From positions 1 to 64,000 of the forward strand of contig CAYVHO010000002.1 of assembly GCA_964451325.1 (NCBI GenBank): a stretch of 64,000 bases of DNA, in the 5' to 3' direction. The first letter of the stretch is position 1. The number at the start of each line of letters is the position of its first letter. Under the pieces are notes generated by a model. That model ran no database searches. It was given only the letters and a program-made list of their open reading frames with translations, and was not told where the DNA came from. This stretch comes from JAADHI01 sp964451325. Its GTDB lineage: Bacteria; Nitrospirota; Nitrospiria; SBBL01; JAADHI01. Both the position numbers and the translations under genes were made by a program. Of this stretch, positions 53,607 through 62,445 are shown one piece after another.

Positions 53607-54365
53607 ATGCTCGCAAAACGCATCATTCCCTGCTTGGATGTCAAAGGCGGTCGCGTCGTCAAAGGCGTGAGTTTTGTCAATTTGAAGGATGCGGGTGATC
53701 CTGTCGAAGTGGCAAAAACCTACGAAGCACAGGGTGCAGACGAGCTCTGTTTTTTAGACATTACCGCCTCTTCCGATGAACGGGAAATCTTGCTCGACAT
53801 CGTACGACATACCGCAGACGAAGTTTCCATGCCCGTGACGGTGGGCGGTGGGGTACGTAAAGTAGAAGATGTGCAAACCCTTCTTTCCGCTGGGGCAGAC
53901 AAAGTCGCCATCAATACCGCTGCGATCACACGCCCTGAATTTGTCCGTGAAGCCGCCCGACAATTTGGCAGTTCCACCATTGTGGTCGCCATTGACGCAA
54001 AACGCAGCAAAAACAATCGCTGGGAAATTTACACCCATGGTGGCCGAAATCCGACGGGCATTGACGCTATAGAATGGGCAAAAAAAATGGACGCCTACGG
54101 CGCAGGTGAAATACTGCTCACCAGCATGGATCAGGATGGCCAAACCACGGGCTACGATCTAGAATTGACCCGCATCGTCTGCGAAAGCGTGCACATCCCC
54201 GTCATTGCCTCTGGTGGTGTCGGCACCTTAGAACACCTCTACGAAGGCCTCACCACGGGTAAAGCCGATGCCGCATTGGCCGCCTCTATTTTTCACTATC
54301 AAACCCATTCGATTCACGAGGTAAAAGCCTATCTCGCGGCGCGAGGGGTCGCAGTCCGTTTGTAG
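53607..54365 (+). CDS. hisF: Imidazole glycerol phosphate synthase, cyclase subunit
   Basis: 252-residue barrel related to HisA. D11 (IPCLDVKGGRVVKG) and the second aspartate in VVAIDAKR are present. The start at 53607 is two bases after the hisA stop, with AAAGG upstream; a longer in-frame start overlaps hisA. It works with HisH from the same operon. hisI/hisE and hisC are not in the cluster. Confidence 0.96.
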   Translation: MLAKRIIPCLDVKGGRVVKGVSFVNLKDAGDPVEVAKTYEAQGADELCFLDITASSDEREILLDIVRHTADEVSMPVTVGGGVRKVEDVQTLLSAGADKVAINTAAITRPEFVREAARQFGSSTIVVAIDAKRSKNNRWEIYTHGGRNPTGIDAIEWAKKMDAYGAGEILLTSMDQDGQTTGYDLELTRIVCESVHIPVIASGGVGTLEHLYEGLTTGKADAALAASIFHYQTHSIHEVKAYLAARGVAVRL

Positions 54366-54373
54366 GGACTAAA

Positions 54374-54532
54374 GGAAGCTCTGAATAAGTCATGAATCGT
54401 TTTTTCAAGGCAAAAATTCCCAGCTTCTGCGTTATAAACTTTGGAAATAGCGGGCTATTTCCTACAATTTCCGCCTTGAATCTGGAAATTTTATCGCTCG
54501 AAAAATTCAACACAGACTTAATCAGAGCTTCC
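54374..54532. mobile_element. MITE-like element, 159 bp
   Basis: Terminal inverted repeats GGAAGCTCTGAATAAGTC (54374-54391) and the complement of GGAAGCTCTGATTAAGTC (54515-54532) match at 17 of 18 positions. Both ends are flanked by TAAA (54370-54373 and 54533-54536), a likely four-base target duplication. There is no coding capacity. The interior has smaller complementary segments (GGAAATAGC with GCTATTTCC around 54450), so the whole can fold on itself. Presumably mobilised by a transposase encoded elsewhere. It lies just after hisF. Confidence 0.75.
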
Positions 54533-54645
54533 TAAAATAACATTCTCTCCCTACAATCATCTCAGTTTAACAGACGCCTGGATTTTTTAAACAAAACAGG
54601 TTACGATCTTTTGAGCTTTAAACTGTATCCGAGGAGAATATTACG

Positions 54646-54909
54646 ATGCGTCTTCATTTTGAGAAATTATCTGGTCCCGTCTACCCCGCCTATCTCGTGG
54701 TTGCTGATTATTCCATTGCCCTAGAACCCGAACTCATTGAATCACTTAAAGAAAGTGTGTCCGAAGAAAATGAAGCTTTTCTTAAAGCCATCGTGCAAAA
54801 AGTCGGGATTAATCGCTATTTACGGGAAATGATCGAAGAAGAGATTAACACAACAGAAAATACCCCGGAGCTCGTGCTTAAACTCCGCAATGGACTGAAA
54901 AACCTCTAA
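54646..54909 (+). CDS. Small uncharacterised acidic protein (87 aa)
   Basis: GAGGAG lies upstream of the ATG at 54646. The product, RLHFEKLSGPVYPAYLVVAD then mostly helical and acidic (EENEAFLKAIVQKVG), has no motif I recognise, no signal peptide and no cysteine. It converges on prpC with a four-base overlap. Confidence 0.6.
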   Translation: MRLHFEKLSGPVYPAYLVVADYSIALEPELIESLKESVSEENEAFLKAIVQKVGINRYLREMIEEEINTTENTPELVLKLRNGLKNL

Positions 54910-56036
54910 ACCGCTTCCCGCTCGCTGAGCGGGACAAAAGACAAACCCTTTTCACCGGTGTATTTACAGCGGGGACGGATCAGTCGATTTTGATCGTGTT
55001 GCTCAATCACATGCGCGGCCCAGCCTGTCACACGACTACAGACAAACAGCGGGGTATAAAGCGTCACGGGTAGATTCAAGAGGTAAAAAACAGAGGCCGA
55101 ATAAAAATCAAGATTCGGATAAAAACCCTTTTCCTCTCTCATGATTTTTTCGATTTGAATCGCGTAGTCATACCATTTTGTCTCGTCCTTTTGTTCCCCC
55201 AGTTTTTTCGAATACTCTTGAATGATGTCGGAGCGCGCATCGCCTTTTTTTAAAACCCGATGACCAAAACCCATAATGCGTTCTTTTTTGGCGAATTTTT
55301 CAGCCAGATATTTTCGCACATCCCCAACACGGTCCACTTCAAACAACATGTCCATGACCGCTTCATTTGCTCCGCCGTGCAGCGGGCCCTTGAGTGTCCC
55401 GATACCACTCACCACAGCCGAGTGCATGTCAGACAATGACGAAGCCGTCACCCGCGCCGCAAAGGTCGAGGCATTAAACTCATGCTCCGCATAAAGAATT
55501 AGGGCCACTTCCAAGGCGCGAATGCCCAGTTCATCCACCGAATCGTCACACAAAAGTTTGAGCAGGTACTCGGCATGGCCGAAAGCCTCTGAAACATCTG
55601 TCGGAAAGGTCTGTTTTTTCCCACGCAAGGCAGCCAAAAGTGCAGGCATCTGTGCGGTGAGTCGGATGGCCTTTCTTAAATTGGCATCGTGATCATTTTT
55701 ATCTGCGTCAGGGTCTTCCATACCCAGAATTGAAACGGCCGTTCTTAAGGCATTCATCCGGTTAATTTCCGTGGGGACATTGTTTAGAAAATCGATCAAA
55801 TGCGTCGGCACAACACGGGAATGAAAGAGGGTTTCTTTAAAACTCGCCAAGTGACTTGGATTTGGAAGCACACCCACGATCAGGAGAAAAGCGACTTCTT
55901 CAAAGGATGCTTTTTCCGCCAAATCCGGAATGGCGTAGCCTCGATATTCAAGCCCACCGCCCACATAATTGACATCGCAGATCGCAGATTCTCCTGCGAG
56001 CACACCGTCTAAACCCTGCTGAACTTGCTCTGTCAT
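54906..56036 (-). CDS. prpC: 2-Methylcitrate synthase / citrate synthase
   Basis: Condenses propionyl-CoA with oxaloacetate. 376 residues, the short type I form. Catalytic contexts are GPLHGGANEAV (His), MGFGHRVLKKGDAR (His, Arg) and the aspartate in LDFYSASVF. Location with prpB and prpD makes methylcitrate synthase the most likely role; these enzymes often also accept acetyl-CoA. Confidence 0.93.
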   Translation of the reverse strand: MTEQVQQGLDGVLAGESAICDVNYVGGGLEYRGYAIPDLAEKASFEEVAFLLIVGVLPNPSHLASFKETLFHSRVVPTHLIDFLNNVPTEINRMNALRTAVSILGMEDPDADKNDHDANLRKAIRLTAQMPALLAALRGKKQTFPTDVSEAFGHAEYLLKLLCDDSVDELGIRALEVALILYAEHEFNASTFAARVTASSLSDMHSAVVSGIGTLKGPLHGGANEAVMDMLFEVDRVGDVRKYLAEKFAKKERIMGFGHRVLKKGDARSDIIQEYSKKLGEQKDETKWYDYAIQIEKIMREEKGFYPNLDFYSASVFYLLNLPVTLYTPLFVCSRVTGWAAHVIEQHDQNRLIRPRCKYTGEKGLSFVPLSEREAV

Positions 56037-56050
56037 TTGACCCCTCTTCT

Positions 56051-56932
56051 TTATTGGGTTTTACTTCCACCCATCTCCCGGTCACGCCGTTCAAAAACAT
56101 CGTAATCCAGCAAATCATATAAATCTTTCCGACTCTGCATTTTTTCCAGCATGTTCAGCGTTCCACCCTCTTTTTTGATCTGAATCAGAGACTGAGACAT
56201 GGCCTTTGCTGCAATACGAAATAAACTCATCGGAAATAACACAATACGATATCCCATCTCAAAAAGAATATCGGCCGATAGAGCAGGGCTCACACCAAAT
56301 TCGGTCATGTTCGCCAAAAGGGGGGCATTGATCATTTTGGCAAAATCTTCAAATTCTTTGGCAGACTGCAAGGCCTCCGGGAAAATGACATCTGCCCCCG
56401 CATCCAGATAAGACTTTGCACGATCAACAGCATCCTGAAAATGTGTCACACCACGGGCATCGGTGCGGGCGATGATCATGAAATCCGGATCGGATCGGGT
56501 TTCAACAGCGGCTTTCACTTTTGCACACATCTCCTTTGCGGAAATAAGGGATTTGCCCAAAAGGTGTCCACAGCGTTTTGGAAAGACCTGGTCTTCGATT
56601 TGAATCCCCGCAACCCCCGCCGCCTCAAATGCTGCGACGGCTCGACAAAAATGCAAACCCTCGCCATAACCCGTATCGGCATCCGCAATGGCCGGGATTT
56701 TTGTCGCAGCACAGACATAAGTAACCTGTGCCGTCACTTCCGTCAAACTCAAAAGACCAATATCCGGCAAACCCGCAACTGCATTTGCCAATCCCGCACC
56801 GGAGATATAGAGTGCGTCAAAACCTGCGGCCTCGATCAACTGTGCAGAAAGTGCATTAAAAGCGCCCGGCAAAAGAAGGGGCTTTTTTTCGATCAATGCT
56901 TTGAGTTGTTTCCCCGGGGAATTTCCAGTCAT
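56051..56932 (-). CDS. prpB: 2-Methylisocitrate lyase
   Basis: Splits methylisocitrate to pyruvate and succinate. 293 residues of the PEP mutase/isocitrate lyase superfamily; KRCGH (in FPKRCGHLLGK) is the catalytic loop, and ADADTGYGEG and QIEDQ bind magnesium. The start overlaps the prpD stop (ATGA at 56929-56932). Confidence 0.95.
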   Translation of the reverse strand: MTGNSPGKQLKALIEKKPLLLPGAFNALSAQLIEAAGFDALYISGAGLANAVAGLPDIGLLSLTEVTAQVTYVCAATKIPAIADADTGYGEGLHFCRAVAAFEAAGVAGIQIEDQVFPKRCGHLLGKSLISAKEMCAKVKAAVETRSDPDFMIIARTDARGVTHFQDAVDRAKSYLDAGADVIFPEALQSAKEFEDFAKMINAPLLANMTEFGVSPALSADILFEMGYRIVLFPMSLFRIAAKAMSQSLIQIKKEGGTLNMLEKMQSRKDLYDLLDYDVFERRDREMGGSKTQ

Positions 56933-58311
56933 GATTTCCCTTTAATCTGAAAAAGAGAAAGCAATACACGGATAGATTTTATTTTTTCCACTTGCCAGAG
57001 TTGATCCAGAATTTGAAGACGTCTATTTTCAGAAAGTAGGGGTTTTGCTAAGCGATGAAACTTTTCCTCTATTTCTGCATCTGTCAAAGGGTTTTCGGGA
57101 AATCCTTTTGGGATATCCACTTTTTCAGTATAGGTTTTTCCAGCGATTTTTACCGAAACGGTATTGCCCATCGTTTCACCATAAAGCGCTGAGTGGTGTT
57201 TATCGGAAAAGACACGGACTTTTTGAATCAGCGCAGAAAGCTTGGGATCATTCAAATGACGGCGATTAAATTGAGGCAATGCAAGCTTGCCGTCCATCAG
57301 TGCAACGGCAACAATATAGGGCAAGGAGTGATCCGCTGTTTCTCGTGACTTGGGATGCCATTTATCGGGATCGTTTCCAATGATTTCATAAGAAATACCT
57401 GAAGTTCGGACACGAATGGCTTCTATTTTTGAAACATCCCGTGTCGGTAATTGAGCCCGAAGGTTCAAGGTAGCTTGAACGGCACTCTGGGCATGATATT
57501 CTACAGGATAATACTTTATATAAGTATCCATAATTTTAAAAGGCCCTTTGGCATTAAACGTCGGACATTCAAAGGGACCCGAGACAATCGTCATAAAACC
57601 CTTTTCACCCTCAAAAATGGGGGCAGGACCCGTCATGCCAAAGCGGGCCAGTTCTGCCGCAAATACGCCATTTCTGGCCGCATTGGCAAAAGCGGCCCCT
57701 TTCCACATCGAAAGGTGTCCCACACGCGTTTGACGTAGGGCATTATTCGCATTACCCGAAAGCCCTAGCGCATGAACGGTTTTTTCTTCCGAAAGCCGCA
57801 AGAGTTTCGCGGATAAGAGGGCCGTTGAGAATGAACCATAGGTCACATGATCCCAACCCCGTGGACGAAGTGCGGCGGCATCACAGAGACGGCATTGTAC
57901 TTCGTAAGCCAAAACAAGAGATTCGATCAGACGTTTTCCATTGGCTCTAACAAGCTCAGCAACAGCCAATGCCGCAGAAATATTGTCACTGGGATGTGCG
58001 GGTTCTAAGGAAAGATAGGTGTCATTATAATCCAGATAACGAATGGCTGTGCCATTGGCAAAAGCTGCAAGGTCCGGGGTCGTTTTGAGCCCTGTTCCCA
58101 CCAGGGTCGCACCATTTTTGAGTGCAGTGCGACCCGCAATTTTTCGGGCGATTTTCGCAGGCTGGCTTCGCCATCCCCCTAGTGAACACGCCAGGGTATC
58201 AATCAGGCGACGTTTTGCTTCATGCACGACTTTTTTGGGGAAATACTTATAATCGACGGCTTTTGAGAAGTGGGCGAGGGCCTGGGCAACATTTTGAGGA
58301 CGTGATTTCAC
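56929..58311 (-). CDS. prpD: 2-Methylcitrate dehydratase
   Basis: Dehydrates methylcitrate to methylaconitate. 460 residues of the MmgE/PrpD family: LIDTLACSLGGW, TAIRYLDYNDTYL, HPSDNISAALA, KYYPVEYHAQSA. A little shorter than E. coli PrpD (483). GTG start with GGAGGG upstream. First gene of prpD-prpB-prpC; no AcnD/PrpF and no regulator gene are adjacent. Confidence 0.94.
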   Translation of the reverse strand: MKSRPQNVAQALAHFSKAVDYKYFPKKVVHEAKRRLIDTLACSLGGWRSQPAKIARKIAGRTALKNGATLVGTGLKTTPDLAAFANGTAIRYLDYNDTYLSLEPAHPSDNISAALAVAELVRANGKRLIESLVLAYEVQCRLCDAAALRPRGWDHVTYGSFSTALLSAKLLRLSEEKTVHALGLSGNANNALRQTRVGHLSMWKGAAFANAARNGVFAAELARFGMTGPAPIFEGEKGFMTIVSGPFECPTFNAKGPFKIMDTYIKYYPVEYHAQSAVQATLNLRAQLPTRDVSKIEAIRVRTSGISYEIIGNDPDKWHPKSRETADHSLPYIVAVALMDGKLALPQFNRRHLNDPKLSALIQKVRVFSDKHHSALYGETMGNTVSVKIAGKTYTEKVDIPKGFPENPLTDAEIEEKFHRLAKPLLSENRRLQILDQLWQVEKIKSIRVLLSLFQIKGKS

Positions 58312-58348
58312 CGGAACCCTCCAATGGATATAAGCCTACTCTGTCTTC

Positions 58349-58377
58349 AGTTTACAAAGCTTTCTGAAATGTGTCAA
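58349..58377 (-). promoter_or_regulatory. Promoter of the prpDBC operon
   Basis: Minus strand: TTGACA (58377-58372), 17 bases, TAAACT (58354-58349). Start codon 38 bases further. Looks like a sigma-70 promoter, in contrast to the sigma-54/PrpR control of enterobacterial prp genes. Confidence 0.75.
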
Positions 58378-58788
58378 TTTTGGAATAAACGTCCTTTTGG
58401 ATTGTGCATACGCCTTCAATTTTTTAAAAAGAAATATCATTTTTAGAAATTAAATTTTCTATTTTTTGAAAATCGATTTTGATTTATGAAAAAAATCCGT
58501 ATTCGGTTTTCTGGAACAGTAAATTTCATCATCCTTTCCCTTCCACATAAACAACAAATCTTAACAAAATATAAAATAAAGATTATTCTACTCCAAAATA
58601 TCAGCGATATATCAAGGAAACTGCCCCCTTAAACAAGAAAATGATAACAAAATGTTTTGAGTGCTTCGTTATTATTTCCCTTGGCACTGTATTTGCTTTT
58701 ACCAAAGACATCACCAAAGAAAACGTGAAGCGATAACAAATCAAAACATGTGTTTAGGAAATCCTTAGAATAAGAGGAGGGTCGGATC
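58378..58788. other. AT-rich intergenic stretch between prp promoter and HicB-like gene
   Basis: No gene seen in either direction. A-rich and T-rich runs (about 58430-58500) resemble upstream promoter or bent DNA. The last 20 bases hold GAGGAGGG, a strong ribosome binding site for the following gene. Confidence 0.4.
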
Positions 58789-59052
58789 ATGAAACTCACG
58801 GTCGTGCTTAAACCAACACCGCAAGGAGGCTTCAAAGCCCATGTTCCTCGTTTGCGTATCTATACGGGCGGGGGAAAATATGAAAGAGAAGCCCTGGAGA
58901 ATGTCCGGAGCGCCATTTTGCTTCATCTTGGGATTGAAGAAACCGTTCATCCGATCAATTCCAGCAATTGGGCATATTATAAAGATAGATTAAAAGAAAT
59001 CATCCTGGGAAAAATGAGTCTAGAAAAAAACAAGCCACACTCACTGCTTTGA
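58789..59052 (+). CDS. HicB-like antitoxin family protein, without HicA
   Basis: 87 residues with the HicB/UPF0150 fold: KLTVVLKPTPQGGFKAHVPR followed by TGGGKYEREALENVRSAILL. The C-terminal extension (SNWAYYKDRLKEII) is not the usual ribbon-helix-helix. HicB normally neutralises the RNase HicA, but no HicA frame flanks it, so it is an orphan or has another role. Confidence 0.7.
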   Translation: MKLTVVLKPTPQGGFKAHVPRLRIYTGGGKYEREALENVRSAILLHLGIEETVHPINSSNWAYYKDRLKEIILGKMSLEKNKPHSLL

Positions 59053-59189
59053 CTGGGATTTGTCTCATGGTTGCTGTGATCTGGGGCACAGGGTTCTTTG
59101 CTTAAACTGCACGAACAATAAGAAAAATATCGTTTTCCAACACGCTCAAATACAGAAAAATTATAACATTTATCTCTCTCGGCGAGACC

Positions 59190-59217
59190 TTGACAATTCA
59201 CCATGCTGTGTTAAGTT
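59190..59217 (+). promoter_or_regulatory. Candidate promoter for the Roadblock gene
   Basis: TTGACA at 59190-59195, 16 bases, TAAGTT at 59212-59217. Would leave a leader of about 150 bases. The remainder of 59053-59371 holds nothing else I can identify. Confidence 0.4.
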
Positions 59218-59371
59218 TTAAAGCAATTGCAGCGTGTGTAATCGCATAAAAATAACCCTTTGAAGGCCTTCCTCAAAAGAGGATTGGATCTCCATATTCC
59301 AAAATTATACTGCCTGAAACGGGATAAAGATCAAATCTCGTTCCATTCATTATTATAACGGGAGGAATAGA

Positions 59372-59773
59372 ATGAGTCTTGATGCACAAATCGCCAATAT
59401 GGTGAAAAATGTCCCTGAATGTGTTGCAGCCGGTGTCGTTGATATCCAAACCGGGATGTTACTTGGCATTAAAACCATTGATAGTCACCCCCAAGAGGTG
59501 ATTGACATGGTCGCCGCAGCAACAGGAGATCTTTTTCAAGGACCCAACGTTAATGCGATTGAGAAGATGTTCAAAAAACTACGGGGGGTGACGGATGATC
59601 ACCACTACTTCCAGGAAATCATCATTCTATCTGATAACCTCATCCATGTTTTTCAACGCGGGAAAAGAAATGAAGACGTCGTTGTAATTGTCATTTGCCG
59701 CATCTCAGCAAGTCTCGGCATGGTGCTCTCGAAGGCTCGTACCGCATTGCCCTTACTTGAAAGCACAATTTAA
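59372..59773 (+). CDS. Roadblock/LC7 domain protein
   Basis: 133 residues covering one Roadblock/LC7 domain (PECVAAGVVDIQTGMLLGIK, then DHHYFQEIIILSDNLIHVF and VVVIVICRISASLGMVL). Bacterial members such as MglB regulate small Ras-like GTPases and can form platforms on membranes. No MglA-type GTPase is nearby. GGAGGA precedes the ATG. The next gene, an ABC/phosphatase fusion, starts 56 bases later, so the two are probably partners. Confidence 0.85.
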   Translation: MSLDAQIANMVKNVPECVAAGVVDIQTGMLLGIKTIDSHPQEVIDMVAAATGDLFQGPNVNAIEKMFKKLRGVTDDHHYFQEIIILSDNLIHVFQRGKRNEDVVVIVICRISASLGMVLSKARTALPLLESTI

Positions 59774-59829
59774 TTCTAGATAAGTACCGCGATGGAGTCT
59801 TTTTTATCGGAGAATGAAAGAAAATAACG

Positions 59830-60942
59830 ATGATTCGCAATCAGAATGAAGTGCTTTTTCGTCTCAAGGCTGCATCAATCAATCGCCCAAACGGCGTTTT
59901 CCTGAAAAAAATGGAATGGTCTATTCCAAATCACGCCGTAACAGTCATCTTTGGCCCTGGTGGCACGGGGAAGAGCTTATTGCTGCGCACACTATGCAGC
60001 AATAAACTCCCGGAGGATTGGTCTTTAAGCGGTGGATGGTTCTATCGCAATCAGGATCTCTCAGCGATCAAAAATGCCGACGAAAGGCCTTCTGACATTG
60101 CCTGGCTTCCACAACAAAAAAGAACATCTTCTGATCAAGCACTGCCTGAAAACCATCCCTCAGAAGCACATAAACCGAGACCCTGGCGACCACTCTTCGA
60201 ATCGGGCGCTCAGACACTCTTGCTTGATGAACCCACCATTGGAATGGCTGCTCAGGAAATAGAAGAACTGGTCACGGCCCTTCGTGCCCACAAAGCACGT
60301 GGCGCGGCAATCGTGGTAACACACGACCAAACATTCGCACGAAAAATCGCAGACGAAATCTGCTTGGTCTGTGCGGGTGAAATCGCAGGCTTTGCTCAGG
60401 CCGATGAATTTTTTGAACATCCACCAAATGACTTAGCAGCACAATTTATAAAACTAGGAAATTGCTCACCTAGACCAGCCGCAATGCCTCTCCCGCCTCA
60501 TTTCAAATGGATTTTGCCCGGTAAGCTTGCCGGAATGGGAAAACCAGGACTCATGGGGGATATGGACCAAGACTTGACTGCAATTGCCATAGCGGGTATT
60601 TCCCACTTGGTCACCCTGACAAAAGAAATCTTCCCTGGGGACAAACTACGGCCCTATGGCATCTCAGGACGACATTTTCCAATCACTGATATGGGCGTAC
60701 CCGCTATGGGTACAACAGCCAGTCTCTGCCGGGATATCAAACGACAGATGGAGGATGGAAAGGGGGTGGCACTCCACTGTCATGCGGGACTCGGACGAAC
60801 CGGAACCATCCTCGCCAGCGTGCTTGTCTGGTTGGGTCGATCACCCGAAGATGCGATCAAAGAAATTCGGTCGATTGGAAAAGGCTACATTCAGAACAAA
60901 GCACAACTGGACTTTGTCTACCGCTTTTCAGAAGGGGTCTAA
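59830..60942 (+). CDS. Fusion of a degenerate ABC ATPase with a dual-specificity/tyrosine phosphatase
   Basis: 370 residues. N-terminal half: ABC-type ATPase with Walker A GPGGTGKS (42-49), Q-loop WLPQQ (92-96), Walker B LLLDEP (130-135) and H-loop THDQ (H165). Only about 35 residues separate Q-loop and Walker B, where about 70 are normal, and the LSGGQ signature is absent, so the helical subdomain is deleted. C-terminal half (about 225-370): cysteine phosphatase with HCHAGLGRTG (C317, R323) and a general-acid candidate D287 in PITDMGVP. No membrane segments. Likely an ATP-controlled signalling phosphatase rather than a transporter subunit. It is 56 bases after the Roadblock gene. Confidence 0.85.
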   Translation: MIRNQNEVLFRLKAASINRPNGVFLKKMEWSIPNHAVTVIFGPGGTGKSLLLRTLCSNKLPEDWSLSGGWFYRNQDLSAIKNADERPSDIAWLPQQKRTSSDQALPENHPSEAHKPRPWRPLFESGAQTLLLDEPTIGMAAQEIEELVTALRAHKARGAAIVVTHDQTFARKIADEICLVCAGEIAGFAQADEFFEHPPNDLAAQFIKLGNCSPRPAAMPLPPHFKWILPGKLAGMGKPGLMGDMDQDLTAIAIAGISHLVTLTKEIFPGDKLRPYGISGRHFPITDMGVPAMGTTASLCRDIKRQMEDGKGVALHCHAGLGRTGTILASVLVWLGRSPEDAIKEIRSIGKGYIQNKAQLDFVYRFSEGV

Positions 60943-60993
60943 GTCCCCCACCTTTGATGTGCTTCTTTCAAAACCTGCCTGAATTGAATAAGG

Positions 60994-62445
60994 CTAAAGA
61001 AATATTTTTACAGAATACAGTGCCGCTTTGATAATGGGCTCTGGATATAAACCGAGAAAAAGGGTGACAAAACCGGTAATTCCCAATGCGACTTTAATCG
61101 GTGGAGAAAATGAGAGTACCGTGTTTTCCGCAGGTTCCTCCGTATACATTATTTGAACCACTTTGAAATAATAATAAAGAGAGACGGCACTGTTTAAAAT
61201 ACCAATAATCGCCAGCCAATAAAACTCACCTTGGATCGCAGCATTAAAGAGATAGAGCTTTCCAACAAATCCTGCCGTGGGAGGAATCCCAATCAGAGAA
61301 AGCGCAAAGAGCATGAAGGTCAGCGCAACCATGGGATTGGTACGCGCAATGCCCCTAAAATCTGAAATCTGATCCCCTTTCAAGTTACGAGAGCACATCA
61401 AGACAATGACAACAAACGCACCCAGGGTCATAAAAACATATCCCACGAGATAAATCATAATGGCGGCATACCCAATTTCCGAAGCAGAAATGAGTCCGAT
61501 CATGATATAACCGGAATGTGCAATTGAGGAATAGGCCAACATCCGTTTGATATTCGTCTGGACCAAGGCCACTAAGTTCCCCAGCGTCATCGTCACAACC
61601 GCAATCACCCACAAAATCTGCCACCAATTTCCAGTGCTCAAAGAAAACGCTTCAATAAAAATACGAAGCATGACTGAAAATGCAGCGGCTTTTGATCCAG
61701 CAGAAAGATAAGCCGTAATCGGGGTGGGGGAGCCTTCGTACACATCAGGCGCCCACATATGAAAAGGCACTGACGCAATTTTAAAACCAAAACCGGTGAT
61801 GAGCAGGACAAAAGCCATGCTTAAGGAGGGGTTTGAAACAATTTCGTTCTCTTGGATGAAGGCTGCAATTTCACTTAAATTTGTCGTCCCTGTCGCACCA
61901 TAAAGAAAGGCCATGCCATAAAGAATAATGCCGGATGCAAAGACTCCCGTTAAGAAATATTTAATCCCGGACTCAATGCCTTTGGGGTCTTTCCGCATAA
62001 ATGCAATCAAGATATAAAACGACATCGACATCAGTTCAAGGGAAAGATAAAAAGAAAGCAAATCCGTTGCGGACGCCATCAACATCATGCCAATCGTTGC
62101 AAATAAAATCAGACCATAATATTCGCCCAGATTAATGCGCTCAATCTGAATATAACGAACTGACATTAAAATAACGACCACGGCTGCAAACAAAAATAAT
62201 ACCTTAAAAAATAAAGCATACGCATCCAGCGTAATCATGCCACTAAAGGTGGTAATCGATTCTCCAAATAAAAATAGGCATGAGAAAGCAGATAGACCCA
62301 AGGCCACCAGAGAAAAATAGCCTAACTGAGACTTCTTTTCCTTTGCAATAAAAGGCTCAATGACAAAGAGCGCACAAGCCATAATTGCCAGAATGATTTC
62401 TGGCAGAATCGCAATCAGTCTTATTTCGGGAAGCACAGGCGTCAT
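60994..62445 (-). CDS. nuoN: NADH-quinone oxidoreductase subunit N
   Basis: Antiporter-like proton-pumping subunit of complex I, inner membrane, 483 residues with about 14 helices. Key residues are the glutamate in SFYLSLELMSMSFY (helix 5) and the lysine of the helix-7 segment GFGFKIASVPFHMWAPDVYEG; INIKRMLAYSSIAHSGY is also typical. It begins immediately after nuoM; end of the nuo operon on the minus strand. Confidence 0.97.
   Translation of the reverse strand: MTPVLPEIRLIAILPEIILAIMACALFVIEPFIAKEKKSQLGYFSLVALGLSAFSCLFLFGESITTFSGMITLDAYALFFKVLFLFAAVVVILMSVRYIQIERINLGEYYGLILFATIGMMLMASATDLLSFYLSLELMSMSFYILIAFMRKDPKGIESGIKYFLTGVFASGIILYGMAFLYGATGTTNLSEIAAFIQENEIVSNPSLSMAFVLLITGFGFKIASVPFHMWAPDVYEGSPTPITAYLSAGSKAAAFSVMLRIFIEAFSLSTGNWWQILWVIAVVTMTLGNLVALVQTNIKRMLAYSSIAHSGYIMIGLISASEIGYAAIMIYLVGYVFMTLGAFVVIVLMCSRNLKGDQISDFRGIARTNPMVALTFMLFALSLIGIPPTAGFVGKLYLFNAAIQGEFYWLAIIGILNSAVSLYYYFKVVQIMYTEEPAENTVLSFSPPIKVALGITGFVTLFLGLYPEPIIKAALYSVKIFL

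Noticed and set aside
54917..54940. CCCGCTC-GCT-GAGCGGG hairpin as a terminator between the 87-residue gene and prpC
   Set aside because: It lies within the prpC coding end and has no T run on either strand; kept out as a feature.
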